Source: JBJHDF01 sp050486405 (GTDB taxonomy: Bacteria > Pseudomonadota > Gammaproteobacteria > Pseudomonadales > Cellvibrionaceae). From it: DNA of 64,000 bases. This document shows, one piece after another, positions 26,299-35,229 of the stretch (the stretch's first letter is position 1; the number at the start of each line of letters is the position of its first letter). The position numbers were made by a program, and so were the translations under genes. Location of the stretch: NCBI GenBank assembly GCA_050486405.1, contig JBJHDF010000007.1, forward strand, positions 69,684-133,683, given 5' to 3'. Below the pieces are notes generated by a model. That model was not told the DNA's origin. It did no database searches and worked only from the letters and a program-made list of their open reading frames with translations.

Positions 26299-27978
26299 CT
26301 AGGCGTTCCACCATGTCAGCTCAAGCGTTCTGGATTGTGGTAGTGTGATATAGAGTTCCTTTGTCGTAAAGGCATCGTCGTGCTCGATGGGAATATCTTG
26401 ATACCATCCTGTAAGCTCTATTCGCCTGTTGTTGACGAAAACCTCGCCGCTCAATTGTTCGGCGTTCTCATCGTCCAGCCGCTTGGCAATGGTCAGAAAA
26501 AATTCCTTGGGCTGCCATCCTCGAAAGCAGCCCACGTCAAATCTAACCAGGCACTTTCCGTTAAGTTCGCATAAGTACTTCTGCGCATTGTTAGGTAGAA
26601 TATAGGTATCACCAGTTGCCAGCGCAATTGCTTTTGTCGGCAGAGTTTCCAAAACGTCACTTGCGTGCCAAACCAATTTTAATCCTGCCGGCACGGTGGA
26701 AGTGACGGAAAAATACATATCGCAATCGGAGGGAAAGTACGGCACTTCAATAACGCATAACCCTTCTATAAACTCAAATCGTTTGTTATCGAACTGTGCG
26801 AAAACGTCTCCCGAAATGTGTGATGTCATAAGGATCTTTATATACCGATGAGGGGCGTCCCAGCCTTTAGGGGCGGTTTCCTTCCTTACTACAAAGTGAC
26901 GGGTACCTGCAATAGTATACTCCTCGCAATCTGATGGAGCGGGTATCTCAACAGGCGCACTGTCGCACACTCCATAAGCTTTGCTGAAAACCCAAAAGTG
27001 AGAAACCTGAGAGTCGCTCAAATGATGGTCACTAACAGTCAAACTCAACTTGTTAAGGCCTACCCTATCCGCCACAAAAGTAACGTCGCTGCTATTATCC
27101 GTGTTGCTGTTGAGAGTACCATTCACCTCCCAAGTGTACTGCAAAGCGTTGTCCATAGAGCCGGGTGAAAAGCTCTCGCCGCCATTGGCCGTTACCAAAT
27201 CGCCCTCACGACAGAAACTGTTTGTCTGCACAACGGCAACGGGCGCTACTGCTGTTGATTCCTGAAAATAATGTCTGTTGACGGCGTAGAGGTAACCGGC
27301 ATCATAAACTCCGGACATCTTAATGTAATCTTGTATTGTAAAGCCTAGATCTGCTAAACGGCTACACAGTTCTCGTTGTGAGTAGCCGGCGTGAGTTTCC
27401 ATTACCAGACGTTTTATACCAAGAAATTCCTCTTCTTTGCCACTATACAGAATGTCCAGTTCGGCTCCCTCCACATCGATTTTCAACAAGTCGATTTCGG
27501 TATCACCAACATCCTTTAGTAGCTCAGAAAACGACAGCGTTGGAACAGTCAGTTCGCGCATGCTTGTAACATCCATGGTCTGGTACATAGCGCTGACCAC
27601 GGGGGTCGTAGTAATCAGTCCCGTCAAAGCTGTACCGTCCCGCTCTGGGACGTAGAGAGTAATGGCACCCGTGGTGGATGACACAGCTTTGTTAATCGGA
27701 AAAATACTATCCTGCAGACCATTCATTTCAATATTCCGCAGGAGAATCGAATAATTGTTAGGATCAGGTTCGACGGCAAACACTTTGGCAGATTTCGCTG
27801 CGGCGAAAATCGAGAATACGCCCTGATTGGCACCGATATCGATTATTACGTCACCGGGCTGAATCTTGTATTGCTGTTGATAGCACTCGTCAAACCAGAC
27901 TTCGTCGATAATGGTAGCTACATCGCCGTAATCCAGCATTTCCATGCCATTCGGGAGCTTCAATCGATCTATGGACAT
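26299..27978 (-). CDS. FkbM-family methyltransferase with a long C-terminal extension
   Basis: A cytoplasmic SAM-dependent methyltransferase, 559 residues. The FkbM domain fills about 1-245: the SAM-binding DIGANQGVFSIFAA near residue 46, FAVEPDPNNY near 68 and LLKIDVEGAELDIL near 165. The remaining 310 residues are not recognisable; they look beta-rich, with an Ig/PKD-like stretch (GGESFSPGS...YTWEVNG, about 268-290) and cysteine-containing strands. FkbM domains usually methylate a sugar or peptide hydroxyl. It is transcribed away from the 14-gene operon across a shared 735-base spacer and has the same AT-rich codon use, so it may be a tailoring enzyme of that pathway. Confidence 0.85.
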   Translation of the reverse strand: MSIDRLKLPNGMEMLDYGDVATIIDEVWFDECYQQQYKIQPGDVIIDIGANQGVFSIFAAAKSAKVFAVEPDPNNYSILLRNIEMNGLQDSIFPINKAVSSTTGAITLYVPERDGTALTGLITTTPVVSAMYQTMDVTSMRELTVPTLSFSELLKDVGDTEIDLLKIDVEGAELDILYSGKEEEFLGIKRLVMETHAGYSQRELCSRLADLGFTIQDYIKMSGVYDAGYLYAVNRHYFQESTAVAPVAVVQTNSFCREGDLVTANGGESFSPGSMDNALQYTWEVNGTLNSNTDNSSDVTFVADRVGLNKLSLTVSDHHLSDSQVSHFWVFSKAYGVCDSAPVEIPAPSDCEEYTIAGTRHFVVRKETAPKGWDAPHRYIKILMTSHISGDVFAQFDNKRFEFIEGLCVIEVPYFPSDCDMYFSVTSTVPAGLKLVWHASDVLETLPTKAIALATGDTYILPNNAQKYLCELNGKCLVRFDVGCFRGWQPKEFFLTIAKRLDDENAEQLSGEVFVNNRRIELTGWYQDIPIEHDDAFTTKELYITLPQSRTLELTWWNA

Positions 27979-28713
27979 GTTAGAAATTCCTAAAGTAGAG
28001 AGGCTGATAGGCGATCTATATGAGCTCGTAGTTGGCCATGATGTATTGACTACTGGCGGCTGTGTCGTGACGGGATAGCAGGATTAGCCGATGGTGTGCT
28101 GTTCACAAGAATTATTGTCTACAGAGCGCATAAATTCAGCGGAAAATGATGAGACATGAATTGCAAGTTGGCAAGTAATTTTTGCGCTTTACTTTCGCGG
28201 TAGGGATGGTCTGTTGTCGCATTGTGGGGGTTGCCACATGTGCTCCTGGTGTACAAAACCTGAGCTCGAAGCAAGTTGCCGGGCATCTCGTAAAATCTGT
28301 ATACGAAATACATTTTATATATAAAACAAGCGACTATTTGTCCGTTGCATAAATGTGGCGTTGCGGAACGGCTCGTATTTAAGCCGCTGCCATTCGCCAC
28401 AGCGAGGCGCACAATTCAAGATACGGAGTTTGCCCGCTGCGTCGCCCCGCAGGCCACGGGTGACGTGGGGTTCAACTTTGCGTGCGCGTACACGAACGTT
28501 CAACTTTGGTCGTCAGCGCAACTTCGTACGACATAATCTCGCGGCACATGATTAGATTCTCCCCCCGCTCCCGACAGCGTACAGCTGTGCCTGTGGATCT
28601 GTGTGGCAGCCTGGTCGGAGCCCTCCCCTGCAGGCGGCGATTCAGGTGTCGAATGACACGCTGCGGGCGACAATAACGTTTAAAAATCAGCGTGTTAGCA
28701 GTAGGAAGCCCCT
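27979..28713. promoter_or_regulatory. Long spacer between FkbM gene and radical SAM operon
   Basis: No convincing gene is present. The left part (27979-28340) is AT-rich and must contain the two divergent promoters; the right part (about 28380-28680) is abruptly GC-richer, with short broken open frames, and could be the remnant of a core gene at an island boundary. I recognise no specific operator, tRNA or attachment site. Confidence 0.4.
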
Positions 28714-29700
28714 ATGTCCCTTGTTGAAGTCTGCTCTGAAGAAGTGGTCGCCATTGAGCACCAAACCCCTGAGTTTGGCAATATTCTGCTGGTTGACTGG
28801 AGTCTGGGGAATACCTGCAACTATACCTGCTCCTATTGTCCCCCGGCCACCCACTCGGGGTCGCAGCCGTTCATGGAGATGGGACTGGTCCTGGATTTCA
28901 CCCGGCGGGTTAATGCGCACTATAAGGAAGGAATGGGGCGCGAGGTCTGCTTTCTCTATACGGGCGGAGAGGTCACCCTGTTTGAGGACTTTATCCCCCT
29001 GATCAAAGCGCAGGCGGAGGCGGGGAACCGGGTTGGCATCAGTACCAACGGATCAAGGCCGTTGCGTTACTGGGAAGAAGCCAGACAATACCTGGACCAA
29101 GTGAGCATCAGCTATCACTCCGACCACACCAACCTTGACCACTTTATCCGAGTTATCAACGCCATCAAATTCGATGTTCTGACCCACGTTAACGTCATGG
29201 TAAAGCCGGAGCTGTTTACCCAATGTCTTGACGCGGCCAAACGAATTCATCGTGAAACCAGCGAAGTGACGATTGATGTGCAGATCGTTCTTGAGAACTT
29301 TCAGCGCCCATACTCATACACGGACGAGCAAAGAAGGCAAATACTGCGCGTTGGTGAAGAAATAAACAGAAATCTGAAAATCACTCAAAAAAGGAACCCC
29401 TACAGGGGGTTGATGAAGCTTCGCTACGAAAGCGGTGAATCTGAATTGATAAAGGCCGGCGATATTATAATAAGAGAACTTAATTCATGGAAAGGTTGGA
29501 CGTGCAATGTGGGGATAGAAGAGCTGGTCGTAGACATGTACGGCAACATATACCCCAGCTGGTGCGGAAAAGTCGGCAAGATAGGAAACGTGCGCGACGA
29601 AAACATTGTGTTTCCGACTAGTGGCTACAAATGCCCCATGGACAAATGTAGTGGTGGTGTTACCGACATTATGGTTTCCAAATCGAAAAACCCTGGTTAA
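28714..29700 (+). CDS. Radical SAM protein with C-terminal auxiliary-cluster cysteines
   Basis: A 328-residue radical SAM enzyme. The [4Fe-4S] motif C-x3-C-x2-C is CNYTCSYC near residue 32, with the SAM-binding GGE (YTGGEVTLF, near 87) and STNGS (near 112). The C-terminal region has Cys in WTCNVG, PSWCGK and CPMDKCSGG, a twitch/SPASM-like auxiliary cluster arrangement around VVDMYGNIYPSW. Such enzymes oxidise, epimerise or cross-link sugars, cyclitols or peptides. It is the first gene of the island operon, with AGGAAG before the ATG. No precursor peptide gene is visible, so a carbohydrate-type substrate is favoured, as inference. Confidence 0.9.
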   Translation: MSLVEVCSEEVVAIEHQTPEFGNILLVDWSLGNTCNYTCSYCPPATHSGSQPFMEMGLVLDFTRRVNAHYKEGMGREVCFLYTGGEVTLFEDFIPLIKAQAEAGNRVGISTNGSRPLRYWEEARQYLDQVSISYHSDHTNLDHFIRVINAIKFDVLTHVNVMVKPELFTQCLDAAKRIHRETSEVTIDVQIVLENFQRPYSYTDEQRRQILRVGEEINRNLKITQKRNPYRGLMKLRYESGESELIKAGDIIIRELNSWKGWTCNVGIEELVVDMYGNIYPSWCGKVGKIGNVRDENIVFPTSGYKCPMDKCSGGVTDIMVSKSKNPG

Positions 29701-29773
29701 CGCTTCACTGCCTTGTGCGGGCGAAGAATATTCTGATATTCCCGTTGTCCACTTGATCTTGGAGACAGTATGT

Positions 29774-30685
29774 ATGCCTGGTTTGCTTGATCGCCTAAAG
29801 ATAGGCTGCATGCCAAGCTTAAAGAATCGTATGGTGCTTGCGCCACTGTTCTACGATTGGGCTTTTGGGTCAAGATCTTTTCAAAAGTTCTTCGAAACCC
29901 GTGCGCGCGGAGGAGTATCTATGGTACTGGTGCCCGTGCCAACTCACGGGGGACTAGCTGATCTTGAAAAGTCAGATTTTATAACTAAATCAAAAGATCT
30001 TTTGCGAGCCATGCATAGCCTGGATTGCAGGGTTGTGCCACAAATATTTTCAGGGGACGGCGAGTCTGCTAACAGCATACCCTCTGCCGACTTGGATTCC
30101 CTGCCAGAAGAGTTTGCTCGAGCTGCCAGGGTTCTTGAGGAAATCGGGTACGATGGCATGGAAATACACGGAGCACATCACTCCTTATTCATGTCGTTGG
30201 TTTCCCCAGTAATAAACAGCCGCAGTGATGATTACGGTGGCTCTGAAGAGAACCGGTTCAGATTGCCGTTGCGTACGATTCGCGCCATAAAGTCTACAGC
30301 ATCACTGCCAATCCTGTACCGCCTAAGCGCTGTAGACTTCGTGGAAAACGGATTCGATTTGATGCAATCAACGAAGCTCGCTGTGCAATTGGAACAGGCA
30401 GGGATAGATTGCATTGATGTGTCTGCGGGGGGTACCGCGGTATCGCCACTGTATTCAGACGCACCAGGAGAAGATTTCAATGAAGGGTGCTTTGCTGAAT
30501 ACGCAGAGGCAATAAAAAGAAAAATAAAAGTACCGGTCATAGTAGCTGGAAGAATCAACAGCAAAGAAACGGCTGAAAATATCATATCCAGCAATCAAGC
30601 TGATATGGTCGCGCTTGGCAGGATTCTGGTGAAGAATCCCAGTTGGCCCAGGGAAGTTGCCCGTGAAGTAGCGGCTCTATCATGA
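29774..30685 (+). CDS. Old yellow enzyme-family FMN oxidoreductase
   Basis: A TIM-barrel flavoprotein of 303 residues in the NADH:flavin oxidoreductase group, which reduces activated C=C bonds or related groups. Signatures are LKNRMVLAPL (near 16), GYDGMEIHGAHHSLFMSLVS (near 125), SRSDDYGGSEENR (near 148) and the phosphate-binding ALGRILVKNP near the C-terminus. The ATG at 29774 is chosen because family homology begins there and GGAG precedes it. It is shorter than usual (about 350-380), lacking the C-terminal extension. It overlaps the next gene by four bases. Confidence 0.9.
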   Translation: MPGLLDRLKIGCMPSLKNRMVLAPLFYDWAFGSRSFQKFFETRARGGVSMVLVPVPTHGGLADLEKSDFITKSKDLLRAMHSLDCRVVPQIFSGDGESANSIPSADLDSLPEEFARAARVLEEIGYDGMEIHGAHHSLFMSLVSPVINSRSDDYGGSEENRFRLPLRTIRAIKSTASLPILYRLSAVDFVENGFDLMQSTKLAVQLEQAGIDCIDVSAGGTAVSPLYSDAPGEDFNEGCFAEYAEAIKRKIKVPVIVAGRINSKETAENIISSNQADMVALGRILVKNPSWPREVAREVAALS

Positions 30686-31620
30686 AGATCTTGATTGTAG
30701 GGGGGTCCGGCTTTATCGGCGTTCACGTCGCACATCGCCTGCTGTCGTTAGGTCACGAAATTACAGTACTTTCCCGAAATCCCGATAAAATAAGTACTTC
30801 GGCGTTACCGGGTGCGCGCTTGGTAAGCGGTTGCATATCAGACTTTACCGCGATTGAGAAAGCACTTCATGGCCAGGAGGTTGTTATTCATTGCGCACTG
30901 GGTTGGGGTGATAGTGCCGTTGATATGATTCAGCGCGACACTTTGCCGAGCGTGCATTTATTCGAGAAGGCGTCGGCATCGAGCGTGCGGCGCATAATAT
31001 ACACCTCATCTGCTGTAGCAACAGGGGAATACCGGTCGAGCATGGATGCAAATACGGCGAGCCGACCGATTGACTACTACAGTGCGACAAAATCCGCTGC
31101 AGAGGGGTATTTGCTGGCGATATCCCATAGAACTGGCATGCGTTGCAACATAGTGCGGCCAGTATACACTTTCGGAAATCCATTATGGCCAGGTGGTCCT
31201 ACCCAACCGGATGCGACGTTCCGGAACATGGCCAGCTCGGCAGTCAATAATTTGCCGATAAGCATAATAAAAAATGGTGGAGTACAGTTGATTCCGGCTA
31301 CGACCCTGGCAACGCTGTACGAGCGCCTAATATCGCATTGCGATACGAGAAACATCCTGATAGCGGGTAGCGATCGCCAGTATTCATGGCGGAGCATAGC
31401 TGAAAGTATAATTTCAAAACTCGGGTCATCCAGTGAAATAATTATGGAGGATCTCGGCTGGTCTTCAGAAGGAAGTACTTGGTCGAACCAGGAAACAAAG
31501 CAGCTGGTTCCAGAAGTGGCGGAATGTGATGTCGAGTTGGAAAATCACATCGAGTATGTTTGCAGCTGTATTGTAAAAACCGGACTGCACACGAAGAGAG
31601 TTGGTGGAGCGTATAAATGA
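30682..31620 (+). CDS. NAD-dependent epimerase/dehydratase, extended SDR
   Basis: A Rossmann-fold enzyme of 312 residues, of the type that acts on nucleotide sugars or alcohols. It starts with the dinucleotide motif IVGGSGFIGVHVA (GxxGxxG, residues 5-17). The catalytic Ser and Tyr-Lys are in YTSSAVATG (near 108) and YYSATKSAAEG (near 132), and NIVRPVYTFG follows near 155. ATGA overlap on both sides couples it to the OYE-like gene and to the second radical SAM gene. The reaction (oxidation, epimerisation or dehydration) cannot be told from sequence. Confidence 0.9.
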   Translation: MKILIVGGSGFIGVHVAHRLLSLGHEITVLSRNPDKISTSALPGARLVSGCISDFTAIEKALHGQEVVIHCALGWGDSAVDMIQRDTLPSVHLFEKASASSVRRIIYTSSAVATGEYRSSMDANTASRPIDYYSATKSAAEGYLLAISHRTGMRCNIVRPVYTFGNPLWPGGPTQPDATFRNMASSAVNNLPISIIKNGGVQLIPATTLATLYERLISHCDTRNILIAGSDRQYSWRSIAESIISKLGSSSEIIMEDLGWSSEGSTWSNQETKQLVPEVAECDVELENHIEYVCSCIVKTGLHTKRVGGAYK

Positions 31621-32801
31621 GACATTTTACTGATGAAGGTACATTAAAAAAGCCCAAAAAAATGCAGGGCAAGGTTTGCCTTCAGCCATTCACCAATGTT
31701 GACATTCACAGCCATGGTGGGGTTCGTTGCTGCAGTGAATCCTGGATGCGAACTGAAATAGGAAACATTCATAACTCGTCACTAGATGAAATATGGAATG
31801 GCGAGCGGATTCAAGATATAAGACGTAGCATAATAGAAGGCACGTACGAGTACTGCGATTGGCATCAATGTCCGTTCTACAGTAATGAAGAACACTATCT
31901 GTTTACCATCGAAGAAATTAAGGATCCTTCCAAAGTGAAAGGAGTTCGAAAGGACAGACTGAACAAGCACTCAAACTGGTTGCTCCCTATTATCAATGGG
32001 CAAGTTCAAGTAGATATAAATCCAGCGAACTACAATTTTGCGTACGATGAGTCATGCAATCTTGCTTGTCCAAGTTGTAGAAAGGAAACCATAGGATACG
32101 TAAAAGGAAAAGAGTACGACACGAGAAAAGAAATACATGATGAGGTATTAAAGTACATTGAATCCACTGGATTCGATAACGTTGGAAGAATAAACATATC
32201 AGGATCGGGAGAACCATTTTCATCAAAGATCTTCAGAGATTTCTTATACACATTTGACGGATCTGAAAGGCCAAATCTGGATATAAATATCCAATCTAAC
32301 GGCGTTTTATTAAACGAAAAATCCTGGCAAAAAATGAAGAAAATACAGGGCAATATCAATGAGGTTCTAATATCCATAGATGCCGCAACGCGCGAAACCT
32401 ATGAAGTGGTAAGAGTAAACGGGGATTTTGACGACCTTATGTCAAACCTACAGTTCTTGAGTGGCTTATACAATGAGGGAAAAATACGTAGATTCATGCT
32501 GGCTTTTGTAGTGCAGCAAAAGAACTACAGGGAAATGAAAGGCGCAATAGAAATTACTAAAAACCTCGGCGCAGAAAGAATAGTGTTTAACCTTCTCAAT
32601 GATTGGGAAACCTGGTCAAAGGAGGACTACGAGAACAATGCAATATGGAAGAGTTTTCACCCTGAGTTTCAGGATTTTATCGGTGCGCTAAAAGATCCCA
32701 TGTTCTCTGACCCAGTGGTAGATTTGGGCAATATGCAGCAATACTGGGAAATTGCGAACAATGAAGACACCATAGTGCTGATCGAAGAAGTGAGTGCGTA
32801 A
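31617..32801 (+). CDS. Radical SAM protein with an N-terminal SPASM-like domain
   Basis: A 394-residue iron-sulfur enzyme with domains in unusual order. First comes a SPASM-like module (about 20-90): CLQPF, then GGVRCCSESW, IGNIHNSSLDEIWNGERIQ and CDWHQC. The radical SAM core follows: CNLACPSC (C-x3-C-x2-C, near 143), SGSGEPF (near 195) and IQSNG (near 228). In most relatives SPASM follows the core. SPASM clusters help bind substrates in peptide-modifying and aminocyclitol-oxidising enzymes. The operon offers no peptide precursor but does contain a cyclitol-type aminotransferase, so a sugar or cyclitol substrate is my inference. Confidence 0.9.
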   Translation: MRHFTDEGTLKKPKKMQGKVCLQPFTNVDIHSHGGVRCCSESWMRTEIGNIHNSSLDEIWNGERIQDIRRSIIEGTYEYCDWHQCPFYSNEEHYLFTIEEIKDPSKVKGVRKDRLNKHSNWLLPIINGQVQVDINPANYNFAYDESCNLACPSCRKETIGYVKGKEYDTRKEIHDEVLKYIESTGFDNVGRINISGSGEPFSSKIFRDFLYTFDGSERPNLDINIQSNGVLLNEKSWQKMKKIQGNINEVLISIDAATRETYEVVRVNGDFDDLMSNLQFLSGLYNEGKIRRFMLAFVVQQKNYREMKGAIEITKNLGAERIVFNLLNDWETWSKEDYENNAIWKSFHPEFQDFIGALKDPMFSDPVVDLGNMQQYWEIANNEDTIVLIEEVSA

Positions 32802-32810
32802 GTTCATTAT

Positions 32811-34208
32811 ATGAATAACACTTTGCAGATAAGGCAATGTCACTCTGGGAGAAAAGGCGCTAGTCTCATTATCAGTAATGGCAGCGAGCGAGGAGACTAC
32901 ATAAACTGCTCGGATATGCAAAAAAAATTCTCGTCCATTCATGATGGGGTGCAAATCATGAAGACGTACTATCCCAGCGATCCTAGTTGGACGGATAAGG
33001 GTCGTATATCGAGCATAAAGAAAACTAAGGCCAGCTATGCTTGGGATTATGACTATGACGACTATATGCCCTTGCAGTTTGACAGCGAGCACGGCTGCAC
33101 ATACCGAGAGTTGCAGGAAGTCAAACTGATTGGGGCAGATATACATCTAACGCTAACGATGGACATGTCGCTTTCGGATGAAGAGCTGTTGGCCATTTTT
33201 GGAAAACTAAAAAATTTTGGAAGGGTGTATTTAAGAATAAACCACGAGGCGAATGGCAAGTGGTTCAGGCATCACAAGCTACATACCTACAAGGAAGTAA
33301 GTGATTTCTTTGTGCGCTGCCATAACCTAATGAAGATTGTATCTCCAGAAATAAAAAGTGTATTCAGTCTTACTGGAGATATTTTTGTAAGAAACGAGGG
33401 CTGCAGTATTGTAACCAGAAAGCTGGCGAAAATAGACAGAGATAATCTCTTTGACGCCCTGGCTGTAGCGGATTATTGGTCCGTAGACAAGTATGTATCG
33501 CTAAACTGGGGGTGGCCATACTCTTATCCGGACAATTCGGAAAGCTACTTTGATCAAAGTGTGTCTACTTGGTGGAGAATAATCGAAGAGCTGTACTTGC
33601 TGATGATTGCCGAAAATGGTGGGGTAATGAAGCCACTTTTTCTCCACGAGTTCAATTCTGACTCTGATGTTGTTGGCGATGACGGACAATGCCTGGCAAT
33701 CAAAGAGGTATATGAACGGATAAAGGAAAGTGACTTTCCTTGGTTGGCTGGAATATGTTTTTACCAGTACTGCGATGAGGGCGGTTTGGGACTGATCAAA
33801 GGAAGCAACGGAATGTACAAGGATAACCCCTCATTGAATACGTATAGAGAAATGCTTAAAAAATTCAGTCCTTGTCTAACGTACGCAGAGAATCAGTGGA
33901 ATCACAAAAGCTATTCGTTCGTCTGGAGTGATTCAAAAACCGCAAAAGGAGTGGCATTTAATGTTCCTACTCGGGCGTGTCGATATACAAACAATATGAG
34001 TCACAATGTGTACATAGTGAAAAATGAGTTATGGCACTTATTGCTTCCAGGTGAATCCATAAAAGCAGACGCAGATAGCATGCAGTTGTTTATACCTCCT
34101 AACATAGATAAAGGGAAAGTTAGGCATGTAACTACAGTGAGCAATATAAGCGAACTTATTCAGTCGTCATTACAGATTGATCACAGAGATTACGTAAATG
34201 AAATCTGA
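32811..34208 (+). CDS. GH26-like glycoside hydrolase homologue, cytoplasmic
   Basis: A 465-residue protein without signal peptide. The stretch VYLRINHEANGKWF (near residue 143) resembles the GH26 beta-mannanase acid/base motif (R..HE.NG.WFW), and FLHEFNSDSD near 282 may carry the nucleophile Glu. FPWLAGICFYQYCDEGG near 310 fits a late barrel strand. After about 370 the fold is unclear. Secreted GH26 enzymes attack mannan; an intracellular member inside a biosynthetic operon is more likely to trim or transfer a sugar, or to be a binding protein. Similarity is by motif only, so the family call is moderate. Confidence 0.6.
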   Translation: MNNTLQIRQCHSGRKGASLIISNGSERGDYINCSDMQKKFSSIHDGVQIMKTYYPSDPSWTDKGRISSIKKTKASYAWDYDYDDYMPLQFDSEHGCTYRELQEVKLIGADIHLTLTMDMSLSDEELLAIFGKLKNFGRVYLRINHEANGKWFRHHKLHTYKEVSDFFVRCHNLMKIVSPEIKSVFSLTGDIFVRNEGCSIVTRKLAKIDRDNLFDALAVADYWSVDKYVSLNWGWPYSYPDNSESYFDQSVSTWWRIIEELYLLMIAENGGVMKPLFLHEFNSDSDVVGDDGQCLAIKEVYERIKESDFPWLAGICFYQYCDEGGLGLIKGSNGMYKDNPSLNTYREMLKKFSPCLTYAENQWNHKSYSFVWSDSKTAKGVAFNVPTRACRYTNNMSHNVYIVKNELWHLLLPGESIKADADSMQLFIPPNIDKGKVRHVTTVSNISELIQSSLQIDHRDYVNEI

Positions 34209-35229
34209 GTTGAGCGTAATAGAGGCCCTGGAGGAGACCATCAGGGAAGAGTACTCGTGCTCTGGCGTATGCTTGGTAACAAACGGTACGCATGCAATTC
34301 AAGTGCTGCTTACCGCGTTGAATTTACCCAGAGGAAGTAGAGTTCTGGTGCCGAATCTAACGTTTATAGCGACTGCGTCAGCGGTAGCGAACTGCGGGCT
34401 TATACCGGTATATGCGGATGTTACCAATGATTACCTTGGGCTAAGCCTGGGTGCAGTAAAGAACGGTCTAGAGAAAGGTGTTGCAGCCGTAATCGTGGTG
34501 CATATGGCCGGATTCGTAAACAGACAGATGGAAGAAATCGAAGAACTTTGCAAGCAAGCCGGAGTGACGCTTTTAGAAGACTGCGCGCAAGCGCATCGCG
34601 CTTCGTTGAATTCACGCCGGGTTGGAAATTTTGGTAAGGCAGCCACTTTTAGCTTTCAGTCCTCAAAATTCTTCAATTGTGGGGAAGGAGGGGCGATCCT
34701 ATCAAACGACAAAGGTCTGGTGGAAACGTGCAAGGCGATCTGCAATTGGGGTTGGCCTGGACCAGGGTATGCAGCAAATTTGAACATACCTTCAAGCAAT
34801 TACCGCATGAGCTATTTGCAATGCGAGCGATTACTGTCCGAGTTCGCTTCCGTTGAAAGAAAGGTAAGTCACCTCGAGTGCATGTACAACTGTCTTGCTG
34901 AGATCGCAACCAAAGTGGATAAGAGATTCGTACCTGCAAGCTTTCTGGAGCCGGTAGTAGATTCTCCATTCTTTTTTGTCGTTGAAAAGCGCGCCAATCG
35001 CGAGCAACACAGGTTGGAGCCGTTTAGCCAGTACCCAATCAGCAAGTCGTCAATGATTGAAGCAATACTGCAGCGTTGGTTTCCGGACCTTGTTGCAGAA
35101 TACCGGGATATCAACTCCGACGACGAGATAGCAAAAAATAGTAAAGAAATACTTGATTCTTATGCGTTTTTGCGAATTAGCCAGTTTCAAACTGGGGATC
35201 CCCTGGTAAAAGAGATTGAGGGTATTTAG
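34198..35229 (+). CDS. DegT/DnrJ/EryC1-family PLP aminotransferase, AHBA/cyclitol type
   Basis: A 343-residue PLP enzyme that transaminates keto sugars or cyclitols. TNGTHAIQVLL (near 28), LVPNLTFIATASAV (near 50), the PLP-contacting DCAQAHRA (near 128) and the Schiff-base Lys in FSFQSSKFFNCGEGGAI (near 155) are all present. The FSFQ.SK..GEGGA form is the one I associate with 3-amino-5-hydroxybenzoate synthase and 2-deoxy-scyllo-inosose aminotransferases. The N-terminus is about 20-30 residues shorter than usual. Its start overlaps the end of the GH26-like gene by 11 bases. This gene is the strongest hint of an amino-sugar or aminocyclitol product. Confidence 0.88.
   Translation: MKSELSVIEALEETIREEYSCSGVCLVTNGTHAIQVLLTALNLPRGSRVLVPNLTFIATASAVANCGLIPVYADVTNDYLGLSLGAVKNGLEKGVAAVIVVHMAGFVNRQMEEIEELCKQAGVTLLEDCAQAHRASLNSRRVGNFGKAATFSFQSSKFFNCGEGGAILSNDKGLVETCKAICNWGWPGPGYAANLNIPSSNYRMSYLQCERLLSEFASVERKVSHLECMYNCLAEIATKVDKRFVPASFLEPVVDSPFFFVVEKRANREQHRLEPFSQYPISKSSMIEAILQRWFPDLVAEYRDINSDDEIAKNSKEILDSYAFLRISQFQTGDPLVKEIEGI

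Noticed and set aside
28380..28560. Integron attC-like site
   Set aside because: There are GTTCAAC-like boxes but not the paired RYYYAAC/GTTRRRY arms or the extended fold, and no integrase is present.
28714..32801. RiPP pathway with a hidden precursor peptide
   Set aside because: Gaps between the operon genes are too small for a precursor and no short repeated-core peptide was seen in the leader region; a tiny one elsewhere cannot be excluded.
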